DNA of 64,000 nt from JAHJQQ01 sp963737555 (GCA_963737555.1 CAVTTB010000009.1:434001-498000); one strand, 5' to 3'. Positions 41,182-51,518 are shown, counted from the stretch's first letter. Made by a program: numbers and translations. Notes: generated by a model not told the origin, from the letters alone.

Positions 41182-43491
41182 TTGGCACAAGCACGCAAGA
41201 AAAACCCCAACGCCGCGCCGTTGCGGCACCATGTCAGTCGTGGCGTGCGTGAAGGCGCGCTGATTATCCTGAGCGCGATTGCAGTGTACCTGCTGGTATC
41301 GCTGCTGAGTTATCACGGCACTGATCCCGGTTGGTCACATACTGGGCCGCGTGGCACCGTGCAGAACATCGGCGGGGTGGCGGGTGCCTGGTTCGCCGAC
41401 GTGTTCCTGTATCTGTTCGGTTTCCTGGCGGTGTTGTTTCCGATCATGGTCGGTTACAGCGGCTGGCTGATTTTCCGCGGTCGCACGCAAGATGGCGATA
41501 TCGACTACAACACCCTGGCGCTACGCTGGCTGGGTTTCCTGCTGACGCTGGGCGCCGGCTGCGGACTGGCCAGTCTGCATTTCAAACTCGGCTACGGCGT
41601 ATTGCCCCTGTCCGCCGGTGGCATTCTCGGTGATCTGATCGGCAACGACTTGATGCACCCGTTCAGCGACGTCGGCGGGACCTTGTTTCTGTTGGCGCTG
41701 TTCCTCGCGGGCATGACACTGTTCACGGGCATGTCGTGGCTGGTGGTCATCGACCGCACCGGGCGTTGGACGCTGCGCTTTGTAAATTGGGCGCGCGACC
41801 GTATCGACGAGTTGCAGGATTACCTCGCCAGCCGGCAGATGCGTATGGAACGGCAAGAGGTCGTGCGCGAAGAGCAGAAGAAAGTCGAGAACCGGCCGCC
41901 GCCGCGCATCGAGCCCATCGTCAAAAAAGTCGAGCCCAGCGAGCGCATCGAGAAGGAACGCCAAGTGCGCCTGTTCGATGCGCCGTCGGATTCCGAACTG
42001 CCGCCGTTGTCTTTGCTCGATCCGGCGCGTCCCAGTGTCGGCGGTTATTCCGAATCCGCGCTGGAGGCGATGTCGCGTCTCGTGGAAATGAAACTCGCCG
42101 ACTTTGGCGTCGAGGTTGAAGTCGTCGCCGTCAGTCCCGGCCCCGTGATCACGCGCTTCGAATTGCAGCCGGGCTCGGGCGTGAAGGTCAGTCAGATCAG
42201 CAATCTCGCCAAGGATCTCGCCCGTGCCTTGTCGGCGATCAGCGTGCGCGTGGTCGATGTGATTCCGGGCAAGTCGTTTGTCGGCCTGGAAATCCCCAAT
42301 GAGAAACGCGAGATCGTCTCGCTTTCGGAAATCATCACCTCGCAGGATTATGAAGAGGCCGGTTCACCGCTGACGCTGGCGCTGGGTAAGGATATTTCCG
42401 GGCAACCGACCGTCGTGGACTTGGGGCGCATGCCGCATCTGCTGGTCGCGGGCACCACCGGCTCGGGTAAATCCGTGGCCGTCAACGCGATGATCCTGAG
42501 TCTGTTGTACAAGACGCTGCCGGCGGATGTGCGGCTGATCATGATCGACCCGAAAATGCTCGAGCTGTCGATTTACGAAGGCATTCCGCATCTGCTCACG
42601 CCGGTGGTCACCGACATGAAAGAGGCCGCCAACGCGCTGCGCTGGTGTGTCGCCGAAATGGAACGGCGTTACAAACTCATGGCCGCGCTGGGCGTGCGTA
42701 ACATCGCCAGCAGCAACCGCAAGATCAAAGATGCGCAGGAGAAGGGCGAGCCGATTCTCGATCCGTTGTACAAACCGGAAGAACAACTCGATCCAACGCA
42801 GCCAGCGCCGCCGTTGACGCATATGCCGTATATCGTCGTCATCATCGACGAGCTGGCCGACATGATGATGGTGGTCGGCAAGAAGGTCGAAGAGCTGATC
42901 GCGCGGCTGGCGCAAAAGGCGCGTGCCTCGGGTATTCACCTGATTCTCGCCACGCAACGCCCGTCGGTGGACGTCATCACCGGACTGATCAAGGCGAATA
43001 TTCCCACGCGCATCGCCTTTCAGGTGTCGAGCAAAATCGATTCGCGCACGATTCTCGATCAGATGGGCGCGGAGGCGCTGCTCGGCCACGGTGATATGTT
43101 GTATCTCGCACCGGGCACCGGCGTGCCGATGCGTATCCACGGTGCCTTTGTGTCGGATCAGGAAGTGCATCGCGTGGTGGATCACCTCAAGGGCAATTCC
43201 AAACCGGATTACCTCGATGAGATTTTGCAGGGCGATTCATCCGGCGGCGATAGCTTCACCGAGATGGGCGGGGGCGGCGCGGACAGCGAATCCGATGCGC
43301 TTTACGACCAGGCCGTGCGCATTGTCACCGAATCGCGGCGCGCGTCGATCTCCGGCGTGCAGCGGCGTCTGAAGATCGGCTACAACCGCGCCGCACGCAT
43401 GATCGAGACCATGGAAATGGCCGGCATCGTCGGCCCGCTGCAATCCAACGGCAGCCGCGAAGTGCTGGCACCGCCGCCGCCGAAAGATTAA
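41182..43491 (+). CDS. ftsK: DNA translocase FtsK
   Basis: The protein has 769 residues and is intact. A TTG start at 41182 (MAQARKKNPNAAPLRHH) leads into four or five transmembrane helices (residues about 25-200). The linker is short and charged rather than the long Pro/Gln linker of E. coli, so the protein is nearer SpoIIIE/SftA size. The alpha/beta RecA-like motor has VAGTTGSGKSVAVNAMI, VRLIMIDPKMLELSIYEGIPHLL, VIIDELADMMM and LATQRPSVDVITGLIKANIP. The C-terminal gamma winged helix (residues about 700-760, SRRASISGVQRRLKIGYNRAARMIE) reads the KOPS sequences. FtsK moves the chromosome terminus through the septum and activates XerCD. It is followed by lolA, rarA, crcB and serS in the usual gammaproteobacterial order. 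Confidence 0.95.
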   Translation: MAQARKKNPNAAPLRHHVSRGVREGALIILSAIAVYLLVSLLSYHGTDPGWSHTGPRGTVQNIGGVAGAWFADVFLYLFGFLAVLFPIMVGYSGWLIFRGRTQDGDIDYNTLALRWLGFLLTLGAGCGLASLHFKLGYGVLPLSAGGILGDLIGNDLMHPFSDVGGTLFLLALFLAGMTLFTGMSWLVVIDRTGRWTLRFVNWARDRIDELQDYLASRQMRMERQEVVREEQKKVENRPPPRIEPIVKKVEPSERIEKERQVRLFDAPSDSELPPLSLLDPARPSVGGYSESALEAMSRLVEMKLADFGVEVEVVAVSPGPVITRFELQPGSGVKVSQISNLAKDLARALSAISVRVVDVIPGKSFVGLEIPNEKREIVSLSEIITSQDYEEAGSPLTLALGKDISGQPTVVDLGRMPHLLVAGTTGSGKSVAVNAMILSLLYKTLPADVRLIMIDPKMLELSIYEGIPHLLTPVVTDMKEAANALRWCVAEMERRYKLMAALGVRNIASSNRKIKDAQEKGEPILDPLYKPEEQLDPTQPAPPLTHMPYIVVIIDELADMMMVVGKKVEELIARLAQKARASGIHLILATQRPSVDVITGLIKANIPTRIAFQVSSKIDSRTILDQMGAEALLGHGDMLYLAPGTGVPMRIHGAFVSDQEVHRVVDHLKGNSKPDYLDEILQGDSSGGDSFTEMGGGGADSESDALYDQAVRIVTESRRASISGVQRRLKIGYNRAARMIETMEMAGIVGPLQSNGSREVLAPPPPKD

Positions 43492-43518
43492 GCGCTGTTT
43501 ATCCTATAAACCGCATTT

Positions 43519-43649
43519 GCCACGGAATCACACGGAAAAACACGGACAAGATCATAAGCTTCACGCCGGCACCGCCATCACCCGCAAGGTGGTGAATAGT
43601 CGCTCCAGGAATGCACTGTGTTTCAGTGTCTTCCGTGTGTTTCCGTGGC
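43519..43649. repeat. Inverted-arm iteron repeat, CACGGA type (copy A2)
   Basis: The left arm 43519-43546 (three units ending CACGGA) faces the right arm 43626-43649, which is an imperfect inverted copy. The loop of 79 nt is unrelated to copy A1. A degenerate CGCCAAG-like arm follows at 43672-43690. The element lies between ftsK and lolA. Confidence 0.8.
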
Positions 43650-43737
43650 TGAAATGATTTTTTAGGTTTATTGAACCGCGAAGCACGCCGGGGTGTCTTA
43701 ACCGGCGGATACTGAATCACACGAGAGGTTGCAGGAC

Positions 43738-44415
43738 ATGATGAACTTTGTGCGCGGTACCCGCGTGCTACGCAGCTTGGCCGGTTTGCTGCTGTACGGG
43801 CTGCTGTCGTCGGCTGTTGCCGTCGAATCCGGCGCCACGCCGCTGGATCATTTCTTTATCGGCTTGTCGACGTTTACCGCACGCTTCGATCAGACCATCA
43901 CCGATGCGAAGGGTGTCGTCACGCAAAACGCCAGCGGCAAGGTCACCATCCAGCGTCCGGGTAAATTCCGCTGGGATTACAGCACGCCCTACGAGCAGTT
44001 GGTGTTGGGCGATGGTCAGCATCTGTGGACCTACGATGCCGATCTGGAACAGGCCACGGTCAAGCCGCAAGGTGATGCATTGGCCGGTACGCCGGCGTTG
44101 TTGTTGAGTGCGGGGGAGCAACCGCAAGCTTTGTTCGACGTGAAGGCGATCGCCGCGCGTGACGGCGAGGCCTGGTTCGAGCTGACGCCGAAATCCCAGG
44201 ACGGACTCGCGGATACGCAATTCAGTCAACTGCGCCTGGGTTTCGCGAACGATGTGCTGGTGGCGATGGAACTGGTCGATGCCTTCGATCAGACCACGCT
44301 GATCCGCTTCAGCGATTTGCGGCGCAATGGCGATGTCGAAGCAGGTTTGTTCAACTTCACGCCAAAGGCAGGCGTGGATGTGATCGGTGAAATACCCAAT
44401 GAATCTGCGCGTTGA
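43738..44415 (+). CDS. lolA: Outer-membrane lipoprotein carrier LolA
   Basis: The protein has 225 residues with a signal peptide ending near SAVAVES. Mature features of LolA are present: LDHFFIGLSTFTARFDQTI, VTQNASGKVTIQRPGKFRWDY, YEQLVLGDGQHLWTYDADLEQ and a final FNFTPKAGVDVIGE. It ferries lipoproteins across the periplasm from LolCDE to LolB. The start at 43738 is chosen on the ATG-ATG with GAGAGG upstream; the second ATG is equally possible. It follows ftsK after 246 nt of repeat-containing spacer. Confidence 0.93.
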   Translation: MMNFVRGTRVLRSLAGLLLYGLLSSAVAVESGATPLDHFFIGLSTFTARFDQTITDAKGVVTQNASGKVTIQRPGKFRWDYSTPYEQLVLGDGQHLWTYDADLEQATVKPQGDALAGTPALLLSAGEQPQALFDVKAIAARDGEAWFELTPKSQDGLADTQFSQLRLGFANDVLVAMELVDAFDQTTLIRFSDLRRNGDVEAGLFNFTPKAGVDVIGEIPNESAR

Positions 44416-44422
44416 TTCACCT

Positions 44423-44490
44423 GTAGGAGCGGCCTGCGACCGCGAACCGTTCGGCAGATGGCTCGTTCGCTGGCCACAGGCCGCTCCTAC
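44423..44490. repeat. REP-like palindrome (GTAGGAGCGGCCT type)
   Basis: The terminal arms GTAGGAGCGGCCT (44423-44435) and AGGCCGCTCCTAC (44478-44490) are perfectly complementary over 13 bp, with inner GCGAAC / GTTCGC arms. It lies between lolA and rarA. Cores of this kind are seen in Pseudomonas and Xanthomonas REP elements. Confidence 0.85.
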
Positions 44491-44530
44491 TCGACGCTGA
44501 TTGTTTGCTGAACGTTCGTAATCCCTGCCC

Positions 44531-45856
44531 ATGCCCACACCCGCCACCGATCCTTACCGCCCCCTCGCTGATCGCCTGCGACCGCAGAATCTCGATGAGT
44601 TCGTCGGCCAGCAGCACCTGCTCGGTCCCGGCAAACCCTTGCGGCTCGCCATCGAGAACAGCCGTCTGCATTCGATGGTGTTGTGGGGGCCGCCGGGCAC
44701 CGGCAAGACCACGCTCGCGCGCTTGCTGGCGCACACCGCCGGAGCGGAATTCGCCACGCTGTCGGCCGTGCTCGCCGGGGTGAAGGATATTCGCGCTGCC
44801 GTCGATCAGGCGCGCACGCTGCGCGAGGCCTACGGCCGCCAGACCATCCTGTTCGTCGACGAGGTGCATCGCTTCAACAAGGCGCAGCAGGATGCGTTCC
44901 TGCCGCACATCGAAGACGGCACGCTGCTGTTCGTCGGCGCGACCACGGAGAATCCATCGTTCGAATTGAACAACGCCTTGTTGTCGCGCGCGCGCACCTA
45001 TGTGCTCAAACGGCTCGAAGACGCCGACCTGCTCGGCTTGATCGAACGCGCGCTGACGGATGCAGAGCGCGGACTGGGCGCGCGGCATCTGCAACTGGCC
45101 GATGAACTGCGGCAGCGTCTGGCGCAGGCCGCCGACGGCGATGCGCGTCGCCTGCTCAATCTGCTCGAAATCGCCGCCGATCTGGCCGAACCCGATGAGC
45201 AGGGCGCCGAAGTCATCCCTGAATCCGTCATCAACGAGGTCATCGTCGGCGGTGTGCGCCGTTTCGATAAGGGCGGCGAGGCGTTCTACGATCAGATCTC
45301 CGCACTGCACAAATCCGTGCGCGGTTCCGATCCCGACGCGGCCTTGTACTGGCTGACGCGCATGCTCGATGGCGGCTGCGATGCACTGTATCTGGCGCGA
45401 CGCATTGTGCGCATGGCCAGCGAGGACATCGGCAATGCCGACCCGCGCGCACTGGCGCTGGTCATGAATGCCTGGGATGTGCAGGAACGCCTCGGCAGCC
45501 CCGAAGGCGAGCTCGCGCTGGCGCAGGCTATCGTCTATCTCGCCTGTGCGCCCAAGAGCAACGCCGTGTATATGGCCTACAATCAGGCGCGCCGCGATGC
45601 GGCCGAATTCGGCTCGTTGGATGTGCCGCTGCATCTGCGCAACGCGCCGACCAAGCTGATGAAGGAACTGGGTTACGGCGACCGCTACCGCTACGCCCAC
45701 GATGAGCCGGAAGCCTATGCCGCCGGCGAACGTTATTTTCCGGACGAGATGCCACAGCGGCATTATTACCGGCCGGTGCCACGCGGCCTGGAGATCAAGA
45801 TCGCCGAGAAGCTCGCGCACCTGCGCGAGCTGGACCGCAAGGCGGGGAAGAAGTGA
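44531..45856 (+). CDS. rarA: Replication-associated recombination protein RarA (MgsA)
   Basis: The protein has 441 residues and is intact. The AAA+ core has DEFVGQQHLLGPGKPLRLAIE, Walker A GPPGTGKTTLARLL, Walker B LFVDEVHRFNKAQQDAFLP, GATTENPSFELNNALLSRA with sensor 1 and arginine finger. The lid, tetramer and C-terminal domain follow (YDQISALHKSVRGSDPDAALYW, RMASEDIGNADPRAL, VPLHLRNAPTKLMKELGYG). It acts at stalled forks and helps resolve them. The gene sits between lolA and crcB/serS as in many gammaproteobacteria. Confidence 0.95.
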   Translation: MPTPATDPYRPLADRLRPQNLDEFVGQQHLLGPGKPLRLAIENSRLHSMVLWGPPGTGKTTLARLLAHTAGAEFATLSAVLAGVKDIRAAVDQARTLREAYGRQTILFVDEVHRFNKAQQDAFLPHIEDGTLLFVGATTENPSFELNNALLSRARTYVLKRLEDADLLGLIERALTDAERGLGARHLQLADELRQRLAQAADGDARRLLNLLEIAADLAEPDEQGAEVIPESVINEVIVGGVRRFDKGGEAFYDQISALHKSVRGSDPDAALYWLTRMLDGGCDALYLARRIVRMASEDIGNADPRALALVMNAWDVQERLGSPEGELALAQAIVYLACAPKSNAVYMAYNQARRDAAEFGSLDVPLHLRNAPTKLMKELGYGDRYRYAHDEPEAYAAGERYFPDEMPQRHYYRPVPRGLEIKIAEKLAHLRELDRKAGKK

Positions 45857-45858
45857 TG

Positions 45859-46063
45859 GACGCCAAGGCCGCAAAGAACGCAAAGTGATAATTAAGAAGT
45901 CTCGATTCATCCGTCATTGCGAGGAGCGCAGCAACGTGGCGATCTCCAAACGACTGATGCTGCATCACGAGATTGCCACGCTTCGCTCGCAATGACGGGA
46001 TAATTCAATTACTCAGCGCTACCGTAAATAAAACCTTTGTGCTCCTCTTGCGGCCTTTGGTGT
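45859..46063. repeat. Diverged inverted-arm iteron repeat enclosing a palindrome (copy B')
   Basis: The left arm 45859-45885 (GACGCCAAGGCCGCAAAGAACG core) and right arm 46035-46063 (CTTTGTG..TTGCGGCCTTTGGTG core) are an inverted pair built of 8-9 nt units ending CAAAG. Their 150-nt loop contains the palindrome at 45911-45998, so one element lies within another. Confidence 0.7.
45911..45998. repeat. CCGTCATTGCGAG palindrome (MITE-like)
   Basis: Terminal arms CCGTCATTGCGAG (45911-45923) and CTCGCAATGACGG (45986-45998) are perfectly complementary over 13 bp, and inner arms CGTGGCGATCTC (45935-45946) and GAGATTGCCACG (45969-45980) pair with one wobble. This element type is spread through many unrelated bacterial genomes. 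Confidence 0.88.
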
Positions 46064-46146
46064 GAAATGGGTTTAGCCGCACGGCGCAAATCACACCGGT
46101 CTGTTGTACCATTGGCCACCATGAAAACGGAGAATCGCAGCCACGT

Positions 46147-46521
46147 ATGAACCAACTCGTCGCCATCGCCGCCGGCGGCGCCCTCGGGGCGCTGCTGCGC
46201 TTCTGGGTCGCCACCGGCGTCGCCGCCTGGCTGGGCAAGGATTTTCCCTATGGCACCTTGCTCATCAATGTCACTGGCAGTCTGGCAATCGGGTTTCTGT
46301 ATGTGGTGCTGCTGGAGCGCTTCGACGGCGGCGTGGTGTGGCGCGCGTTTCTGATGATCGGTCTGCTCGGCGCGTTCACGACCTTCTCCACATTCTCGCT
46401 GGAGACGGTCAATCTGATCGAGGCGGGCGAGGTCATGAAGGCGCTCGTGAACGTGCTGCTGAGTATGGTCTTGTGTGTCGGCGCGGCGGCCATCGGTATC
46501 GTGATCGGGAGACAGATATGA
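46147..46521 (+). CDS. crcB: Fluoride channel CrcB/Fluc
   Basis: The protein has 124 residues and four membrane helices. The Fluc signatures are present: GGALGALLRFWV, the TLLINVTGSLAIGF block, and the GAFTTFSTFSLE motif that lines the pore and includes the Phe box and Na+-binding turn. It exports fluoride as a dual-topology dimer. The DUF190 gene overlaps its stop by ATGA. No fluoride-riboswitch sequence was found in the upstream 90 nt. Confidence 0.93.
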   Translation: MNQLVAIAAGGALGALLRFWVATGVAAWLGKDFPYGTLLINVTGSLAIGFLYVVLLERFDGGVVWRAFLMIGLLGAFTTFSTFSLETVNLIEAGEVMKALVNVLLSMVLCVGAAAIGIVIGRQI

Positions 46522-46820
46522 ATACAATCGATGTGCGCTGCGTGCGCGTGTATCTAACCGAGCACGACAAATATCAGCGACTGCTGGCACGACTCCATGA
46601 TGTCGAGAAGGTGCGCGGCGTGACGGTGTTCCGCGGCATCAGCGGCTTCGGCAAGGATGGTCACATACATTCGGCACAGTTGATCGATACGGTTCTGGAC
46701 CTGCCCATCGTTATCGAGTTCTTCGACGTGCCCGAGCGCGTCGAAACGATCATCGCGCATCTGCGCGAGCTGGTGCCGGCGGGGCAGATCCTGAGCTGGA
46801 CGGCGCAGTTGGAGGTGTAA
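46518..46820 (+). CDS. DUF190 protein paired with crcB
   Basis: The 100-residue product (MNTIDVRCVRVYLTEHDK..) has the DUF190 pattern: YLTEHDKYQRLL, VRGVTVFRGISGFGKDGHIHSA and LPIVIEFFDVPERVETII, a ferredoxin/PII-like fold. The ATG overlaps the crcB stop (ATGA), so translation is coupled. DUF190 genes are regularly fused or adjacent to crcB; a regulatory or ligand-sensing role in fluoride export is inferred from that association. Confidence 0.88.
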   Translation: MNTIDVRCVRVYLTEHDKYQRLLARLHDVEKVRGVTVFRGISGFGKDGHIHSAQLIDTVLDLPIVIEFFDVPERVETIIAHLRELVPAGQILSWTAQLEV

Positions 46821-46829
46821 ATTTTCATG

Positions 46830-46954
46830 TTGAACCGCCAAGACGCCAAGTACGCCAAGTAATACATGTAAAAAGACCATCCTGGGTTAGAAACTAGGAT
46901 TCATATGGTATTACTCTTGGCGTTCCAATGCGTTCTTGGCGCCTTGGCGGTTCA
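46830..46954. repeat. Inverted-arm iteron repeat, CGCCAAG type (copy B3)
   Basis: The left arm 46830-46859 (TTGAACCGCCAAGACGCCAAG then TACGCCAAG) and right arm 46916-46954 (ending GGCGCCTTGGCGGTTCAA) form an imperfect inverted pair around a 56-nt loop. It lies between DUF190 and serS. Confidence 0.85.
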
Positions 46955-46989
46955 AAAACGAATCATTTGAATAGACTGGAACACTGACC

Positions 46990-48270
46990 ATGTTGGACCC
47001 GAAACGTTTACGCACCGAACTCGACCAAGTTGCCGCACAGCTGGCGCGACGTGGTTACACGCTCGATGTCGCGCGCATCCAGGCGCTCGAAGAGGAGCGC
47101 AAGATCATTCAGGTGCGCACCCAGGACTTGCAGGCCGAGCGCAACAGCCGCTCCAAGGCCATCGGTCAGGCCAAGGCCAAGGGCGAGGATGTCGCGCCAC
47201 TGCTGGAGCAGGTTGCCGGTCTGGGTGCGGAGCTCGATGCGGCGAAGGCGCAACTGGATCAACTCCAGAGCGATCTCGATGCGGTGCTGATGGCGATCCC
47301 GAATATTCCGCACAGCTCGGTGCCTGACGGCAAGAGCGAAGACGATAACCTCGAGGTGCGGCGCTGGGGTGAACCGCGGGCGTTCGATTTCGAACCCAAG
47401 GATCACGTCGATATCGGCGAAGCGCTGGGTCAACTGGATTTCGAGACCGCGACCAAAATCACCGGCACGCGCTTCGCCGTGATGAGCGGACCGCTGGCGC
47501 GCATGCACCGCGCGCTGATTCAATTCATGCTCGACACGCACACCGCGCTGCATGGCTACACCGAGACCTATGTGCCGTATCTGGTCAATGCCGACAGCTT
47601 GCGCGGTACCGGTCAGTTGCCGAAGTTCGAAGCCGAACTGTTCGCACTCAAGGGTGAACAGGCGTATTACCTGATCCCCACCGCCGAAGTGCCGGTCACG
47701 AATATTTTGCGCGACGTGATCGTCGACGCCGACGACATGCCACGCAAATTCGTCTGCCATACACCGTGTTTCCGCTCCGAGGCCGGCTCCTACGGCAAGG
47801 ACACGCGCGGCATGATCCGTCAGCATCAATTTGAAAAGGTCGAAGTGGTGCAAGCGGTGCGGCCGCAGGATTCCTATCAAGCCTTGGAAGAACTGACCGG
47901 CCATGCCGAGGCGATTTTGCAGAAGCTCAATCTGCCGTATCGCGTCATGGCGCTGTGCAGCGGCGACATGGGCTTCTCCTCGGCCAAGACCTATGACCTC
48001 GAAGTCTGGCTGCCCGGCCAGCAGAAATACCGCGAGATTTCCTCGTGCAGCAACTTCGAGGATTTCCAGGCGCGGCGCATGCAGGCGCGCTGGCGCAATC
48101 CCGAAACCGGCAAGCCCGAACTGCTGCATACGCTGAACGGTTCAGGTTTGGCCGTCGGCCGTACGCTGGTCGCGATTCTGGAAAACTATCAGCAGGCCGA
48201 TGGCTCGGTGGTGGTGCCGGACGCGTTACGCGGGTATATGGGTGGTATTGAAGTGGTGCGGTCAGTTTAG
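46990..48270 (+). CDS. serS: Seryl-tRNA synthetase
   Basis: The protein has 426 residues. The N-terminal coiled-coil arm (residues about 25-100, KIIQVRTQDLQAERNSRSKAIGQAK) binds the tRNA; the class II catalytic core has motif 2 FRSEAGSYGKDTRGMIRQHQFEKVE and motif 3 GSGLAVGRTLVAILENYQ. It charges tRNA-Ser and tRNA-Sec. It stands at the end of the ftsK-lolA-rarA-crcB-serS run, converging with the RND pump gene. Confidence 0.97.
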   Translation: MLDPKRLRTELDQVAAQLARRGYTLDVARIQALEEERKIIQVRTQDLQAERNSRSKAIGQAKAKGEDVAPLLEQVAGLGAELDAAKAQLDQLQSDLDAVLMAIPNIPHSSVPDGKSEDDNLEVRRWGEPRAFDFEPKDHVDIGEALGQLDFETATKITGTRFAVMSGPLARMHRALIQFMLDTHTALHGYTETYVPYLVNADSLRGTGQLPKFEAELFALKGEQAYYLIPTAEVPVTNILRDVIVDADDMPRKFVCHTPCFRSEAGSYGKDTRGMIRQHQFEKVEVVQAVRPQDSYQALEELTGHAEAILQKLNLPYRVMALCSGDMGFSSAKTYDLEVWLPGQQKYREISSCSNFEDFQARRMQARWRNPETGKPELLHTLNGSGLAVGRTLVAILENYQQADGSVVVPDALRGYMGGIEVVRSV

Positions 48271-48361
48271 AACGTTGATACGCCAATCTAAAGAACGGAT
48301 CATTTACCGTTCATGAAAACATCTATTGCCTGCTACGCGCATGATGATGTGACGCGTGATG

Positions 48362-51300
48362 CTAGGGCGGCTTCGTGGCGACCGGCGTTGCATCCGCGAG
48401 CGGCTTGCCCTTGAAGATACGTTTGATCACCACGTAGAACAGCGGGATGAAGAAGATGCCGAGCACGGTGCCGGCGATGGTGCCGCCGAGCACGCCGGTG
48501 CCGATGGCGTTCTGGCTGCCGGAGCCGGCGCCGGTGGCGATCGCCATGCGGCAATACGCCGAAACCAAAGGCGAGCGAGGTCATCAGAATGGGACGCAGC
48601 CGCATGCGCACCGCCTCCAGCGTCGCCGTGATCAGATCCTTGCCTTCCTTCTCCATGAGCACCTTGGCGAACTCCACGATCAGGATCGCGTTCTTCGACG
48701 ACAGGCCGATGGTGGCGAGCAGGCCGACCTGAAAATACACATCGTTCGACAGGCCGCGGCCGCTGGCGGCGAGCAACGCGCCGAGCACACCGAGCGGTAC
48801 CACCAGCATGACCGCGAACGGCACCGACCAGCTTTCGTACAACGCCGCCAGACACAGGAACACCACCAGCAGCGACAACGCATATAAGCCCGGCGCCTGC
48901 GTGCCGGAGCGGCGTTCTTCATACGAAGTACCGGTCCATTCATAGCCGATACCAGGCGGCAATTGCGCCATGATCTCCTCGACGGCCGTCATCGCATCAC
49001 CCGACGATAGACCGGGCGCGGCCTGGCCGAGCAGCTCGATCGAGGGCTGGCCGTTGAAGCGTTCCAGACGCGGCGAGCCGTAGGTCCAGCGCGCCGTGGT
49101 GAACGCCGACAATGGCACCATCTCGCCGCGCTCGTTGCGCACATACCATTTCGTGAGATCTTCCGGCTTCATGCGCGCTTCGGCCTCGGCCTGCAGATAG
49201 ACCTTCTTGATGCGGCCGCGGTCGATGAAGTCGTTGACGTAAGTGCCGCCCCAGGCAGTCGCCAGCGTGTCGTTGATGTCCGCCACCGAGACGCCGAGCG
49301 CGCCGGCCTTGGCGTAATCGATATCCAATTGGTATTCGGCGACATCGTCCTGACCGTTGGGGCGCACGCCGACCAGACGCTGATCCTTCGCCGCGAGGCC
49401 GAGGAACTGGTTGCGCGCGGCGATCAGCGCGTCGTGACCAACGCCGGCGCGGTCCTGCAGCTGCACGTTGAAGCCGCTGGACGTGCCGAGTTCGATCACC
49501 GCCGGCGGCACGAAGGCGAACGCCATCGCCTCGCGGACCTGCTGGAACGCGCCCATCGCGCGCGTGGCGACGGCGTGGATTTCCTGTTCCGGTTCCGGAC
49601 GTTCGCTCCAGTCTCTCATGCTGACAAAGCCGAGACCCATGTTCTGGCCCTGGCCGCCGAAGCTGAAGCCGGCGATGGTGAAGGTCGAACGCACGTTGTC
49701 CTTCTCCATTTCCAGGAACTGATGCTCGACCTTCTTCAGCACCTCGACGGTGCGTTCCTGGGTGGCGCCGGCCGGCAGCACGACCTGCGTGAACATCAGG
49801 CCCTGGTCCTCCTCCGGCAGGAAGGCGGTGGGCATGCGCAGAAACAGCAGCACGAGCACGCCGACGATGGCGGCATAGATCGCCAGGAAGCGCAGGCTGC
49901 GCTGCAGGATCTTGCCGACGGCGGATTCGTAACGATGCCGGTTGCGGTCGAACATGCCGTTGAACCAGTGGAAGAAGCCGCTGAATCGGCTGCCTTCACC
50001 GTGCTCGTGCCCTTTCTCGATCGGCTTCAGCATGGTCGCGCACAAGGCCGGCGTGAAGATGATCGCCACCAGCACGGAAAGCGCCATCGCCGAGACGATG
50101 GTGATGGAGAACTGCCGGTAGATGACACCGGTGGAGCCGCCGAAGAAGGCCATCGGCACGAACACCGCCGCCAACACCAGACCGATGCCGACCAGGGCGC
50201 CGGTGATCTGCGTCATGGATTTCTTGGTCGCCGCCTTCGGCGACAGACCTTCTTCGGACATGACGCGTTCGACGTTCTCGACCACGACGATGGCATCGTC
50301 GACCAGCAGGCCGATGGCGAGCACCAGGCCGAACATGGTGAGGGTGTTGATGGAGAAGCCGAATGCCGCCATCACGCCGAAGGTGCCGAGCAGCACCACG
50401 GGCACGGCGATGGTCGGGATAATCGTCGCGCGGAAATTCTGCAGGAATAGATACATCACCAGAAACACCAGGATGACCGCCTCGACCAGCGTTTCCACCA
50501 CGCTCAGGATGGAGAGCTTGACGAAGGGCGTGGTGTCGTAGGGAATCACCGCTTCGACGCCGGAAGGGAAATACGATTTCAGGCTGTCGATCTTGGCGCG
50601 CACGGCGTTGGCGGTATCCAGCGCATTCGCCCCGGCGGCGAGCTTGATGCCGACGCCCGCGGCAGGCTGGCCGTTGAAGCGGCCGATGGTGCCGTAGTTC
50701 TCGGAGCCGATCTCGATGCGCGCGATGTCTTTCAGGCGAACTTCGCCGCCCTGCGTGGAACTGCGCAGCAGGATCTGTTCGAACTGCTCGACAGTTTCGA
50801 GGCGGTTCTGCACGGTGATGGACGCGGTGAAGCCCTGTCCCGGCATGGCGGGCGTGCCGCCGAGCTGGCCGGCCGACACCTGGGCGTTCTGATCGCGCAG
50901 CGCGTTCTGCACGTCGATCGGCGTGAGCCGGTAGTTGTCCAGCTTGGCCGGATCGACCCAGATGCGCATGGCGTACTGCGAACCGAACACCTGAATCTCA
51001 CCGACGCCGGTGACGCGCGACAGCGGTTCCTGCACCGAGGAAACAAGGAAGTCGGCGAGGTCGGTGCGGCTGTGCGTGCCGTCCTTGGAGACGAAGCCGA
51101 CCACCAGCAGGAAGTTGCGCGCCGACTTCGCCACCTGCACGCCTTGCTGTTGCACGGCGATGGGCAGCAACGGCAGAGCGAGCTGCAATTTGTTCTGCGT
51201 CTGCACCTGCGCGATGTCGGGATCGGTGCCGGCGTCGAAGGTCAGCGTCACCGTGGCGCGGCCGTAAGAGTCGGACGACGAACTCATGTAGAGCAGGTTG

Positions 51301-51518
51301 TCGAGGCCGGTCATCTTCTGTTCGATGATCTGGGTGACGGAATCCTGCACGGTCTTCGCCGACGCGCCCGGATAGTTGGCGTTGATGGCGATGGTGGGCG
51401 GCGCGATGGATGGGTATTGCGCGACCGGCAGCGACATGATCGACAAGCCGCCGGCGAGCATGATGACGATGGCGATGACCCAGGCGAAGATGGGGCGGTC
51501 GATGAAGAAGTGAGCCAT
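48362..51518 (-). CDS. RND-family (HAE1) multidrug efflux inner-membrane pump (frame broken near C-terminus)
   Basis: The protein shows the AcrB/MexB architecture: MAHFFIDRPIFAWVIAIVIML, two porter loops, and 12 membrane helices with the proton-relay Asp pair in GLLVDDAIVVVENVER. At about 48553 one extra base turns the last 60 residues into nonsense; in the other frame they read MAIATGAGSGSQNAIGTGVLGGTIAG, the normal ending, so the true stop is at 48362. Corrected length is about 1051 residues. It works with the membrane-fusion protein encoded just upstream on the same strand (12 nt gap) and an outer-membrane channel that is not in the window. Confidence 0.92.

Noticed and set aside
46064..46146. 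Fluoride riboswitch upstream of crcB
   Set aside because: No sequence matching the conserved riboswitch core was found in the short leader.
47008..48129. Open frame on the minus strand opposite serS
   Set aside because: Antisense shadow of a conserved synthetase.
49329..50450. Open frame on the plus strand opposite the RND pump
   Set aside because: Antisense shadow of a conserved transporter.
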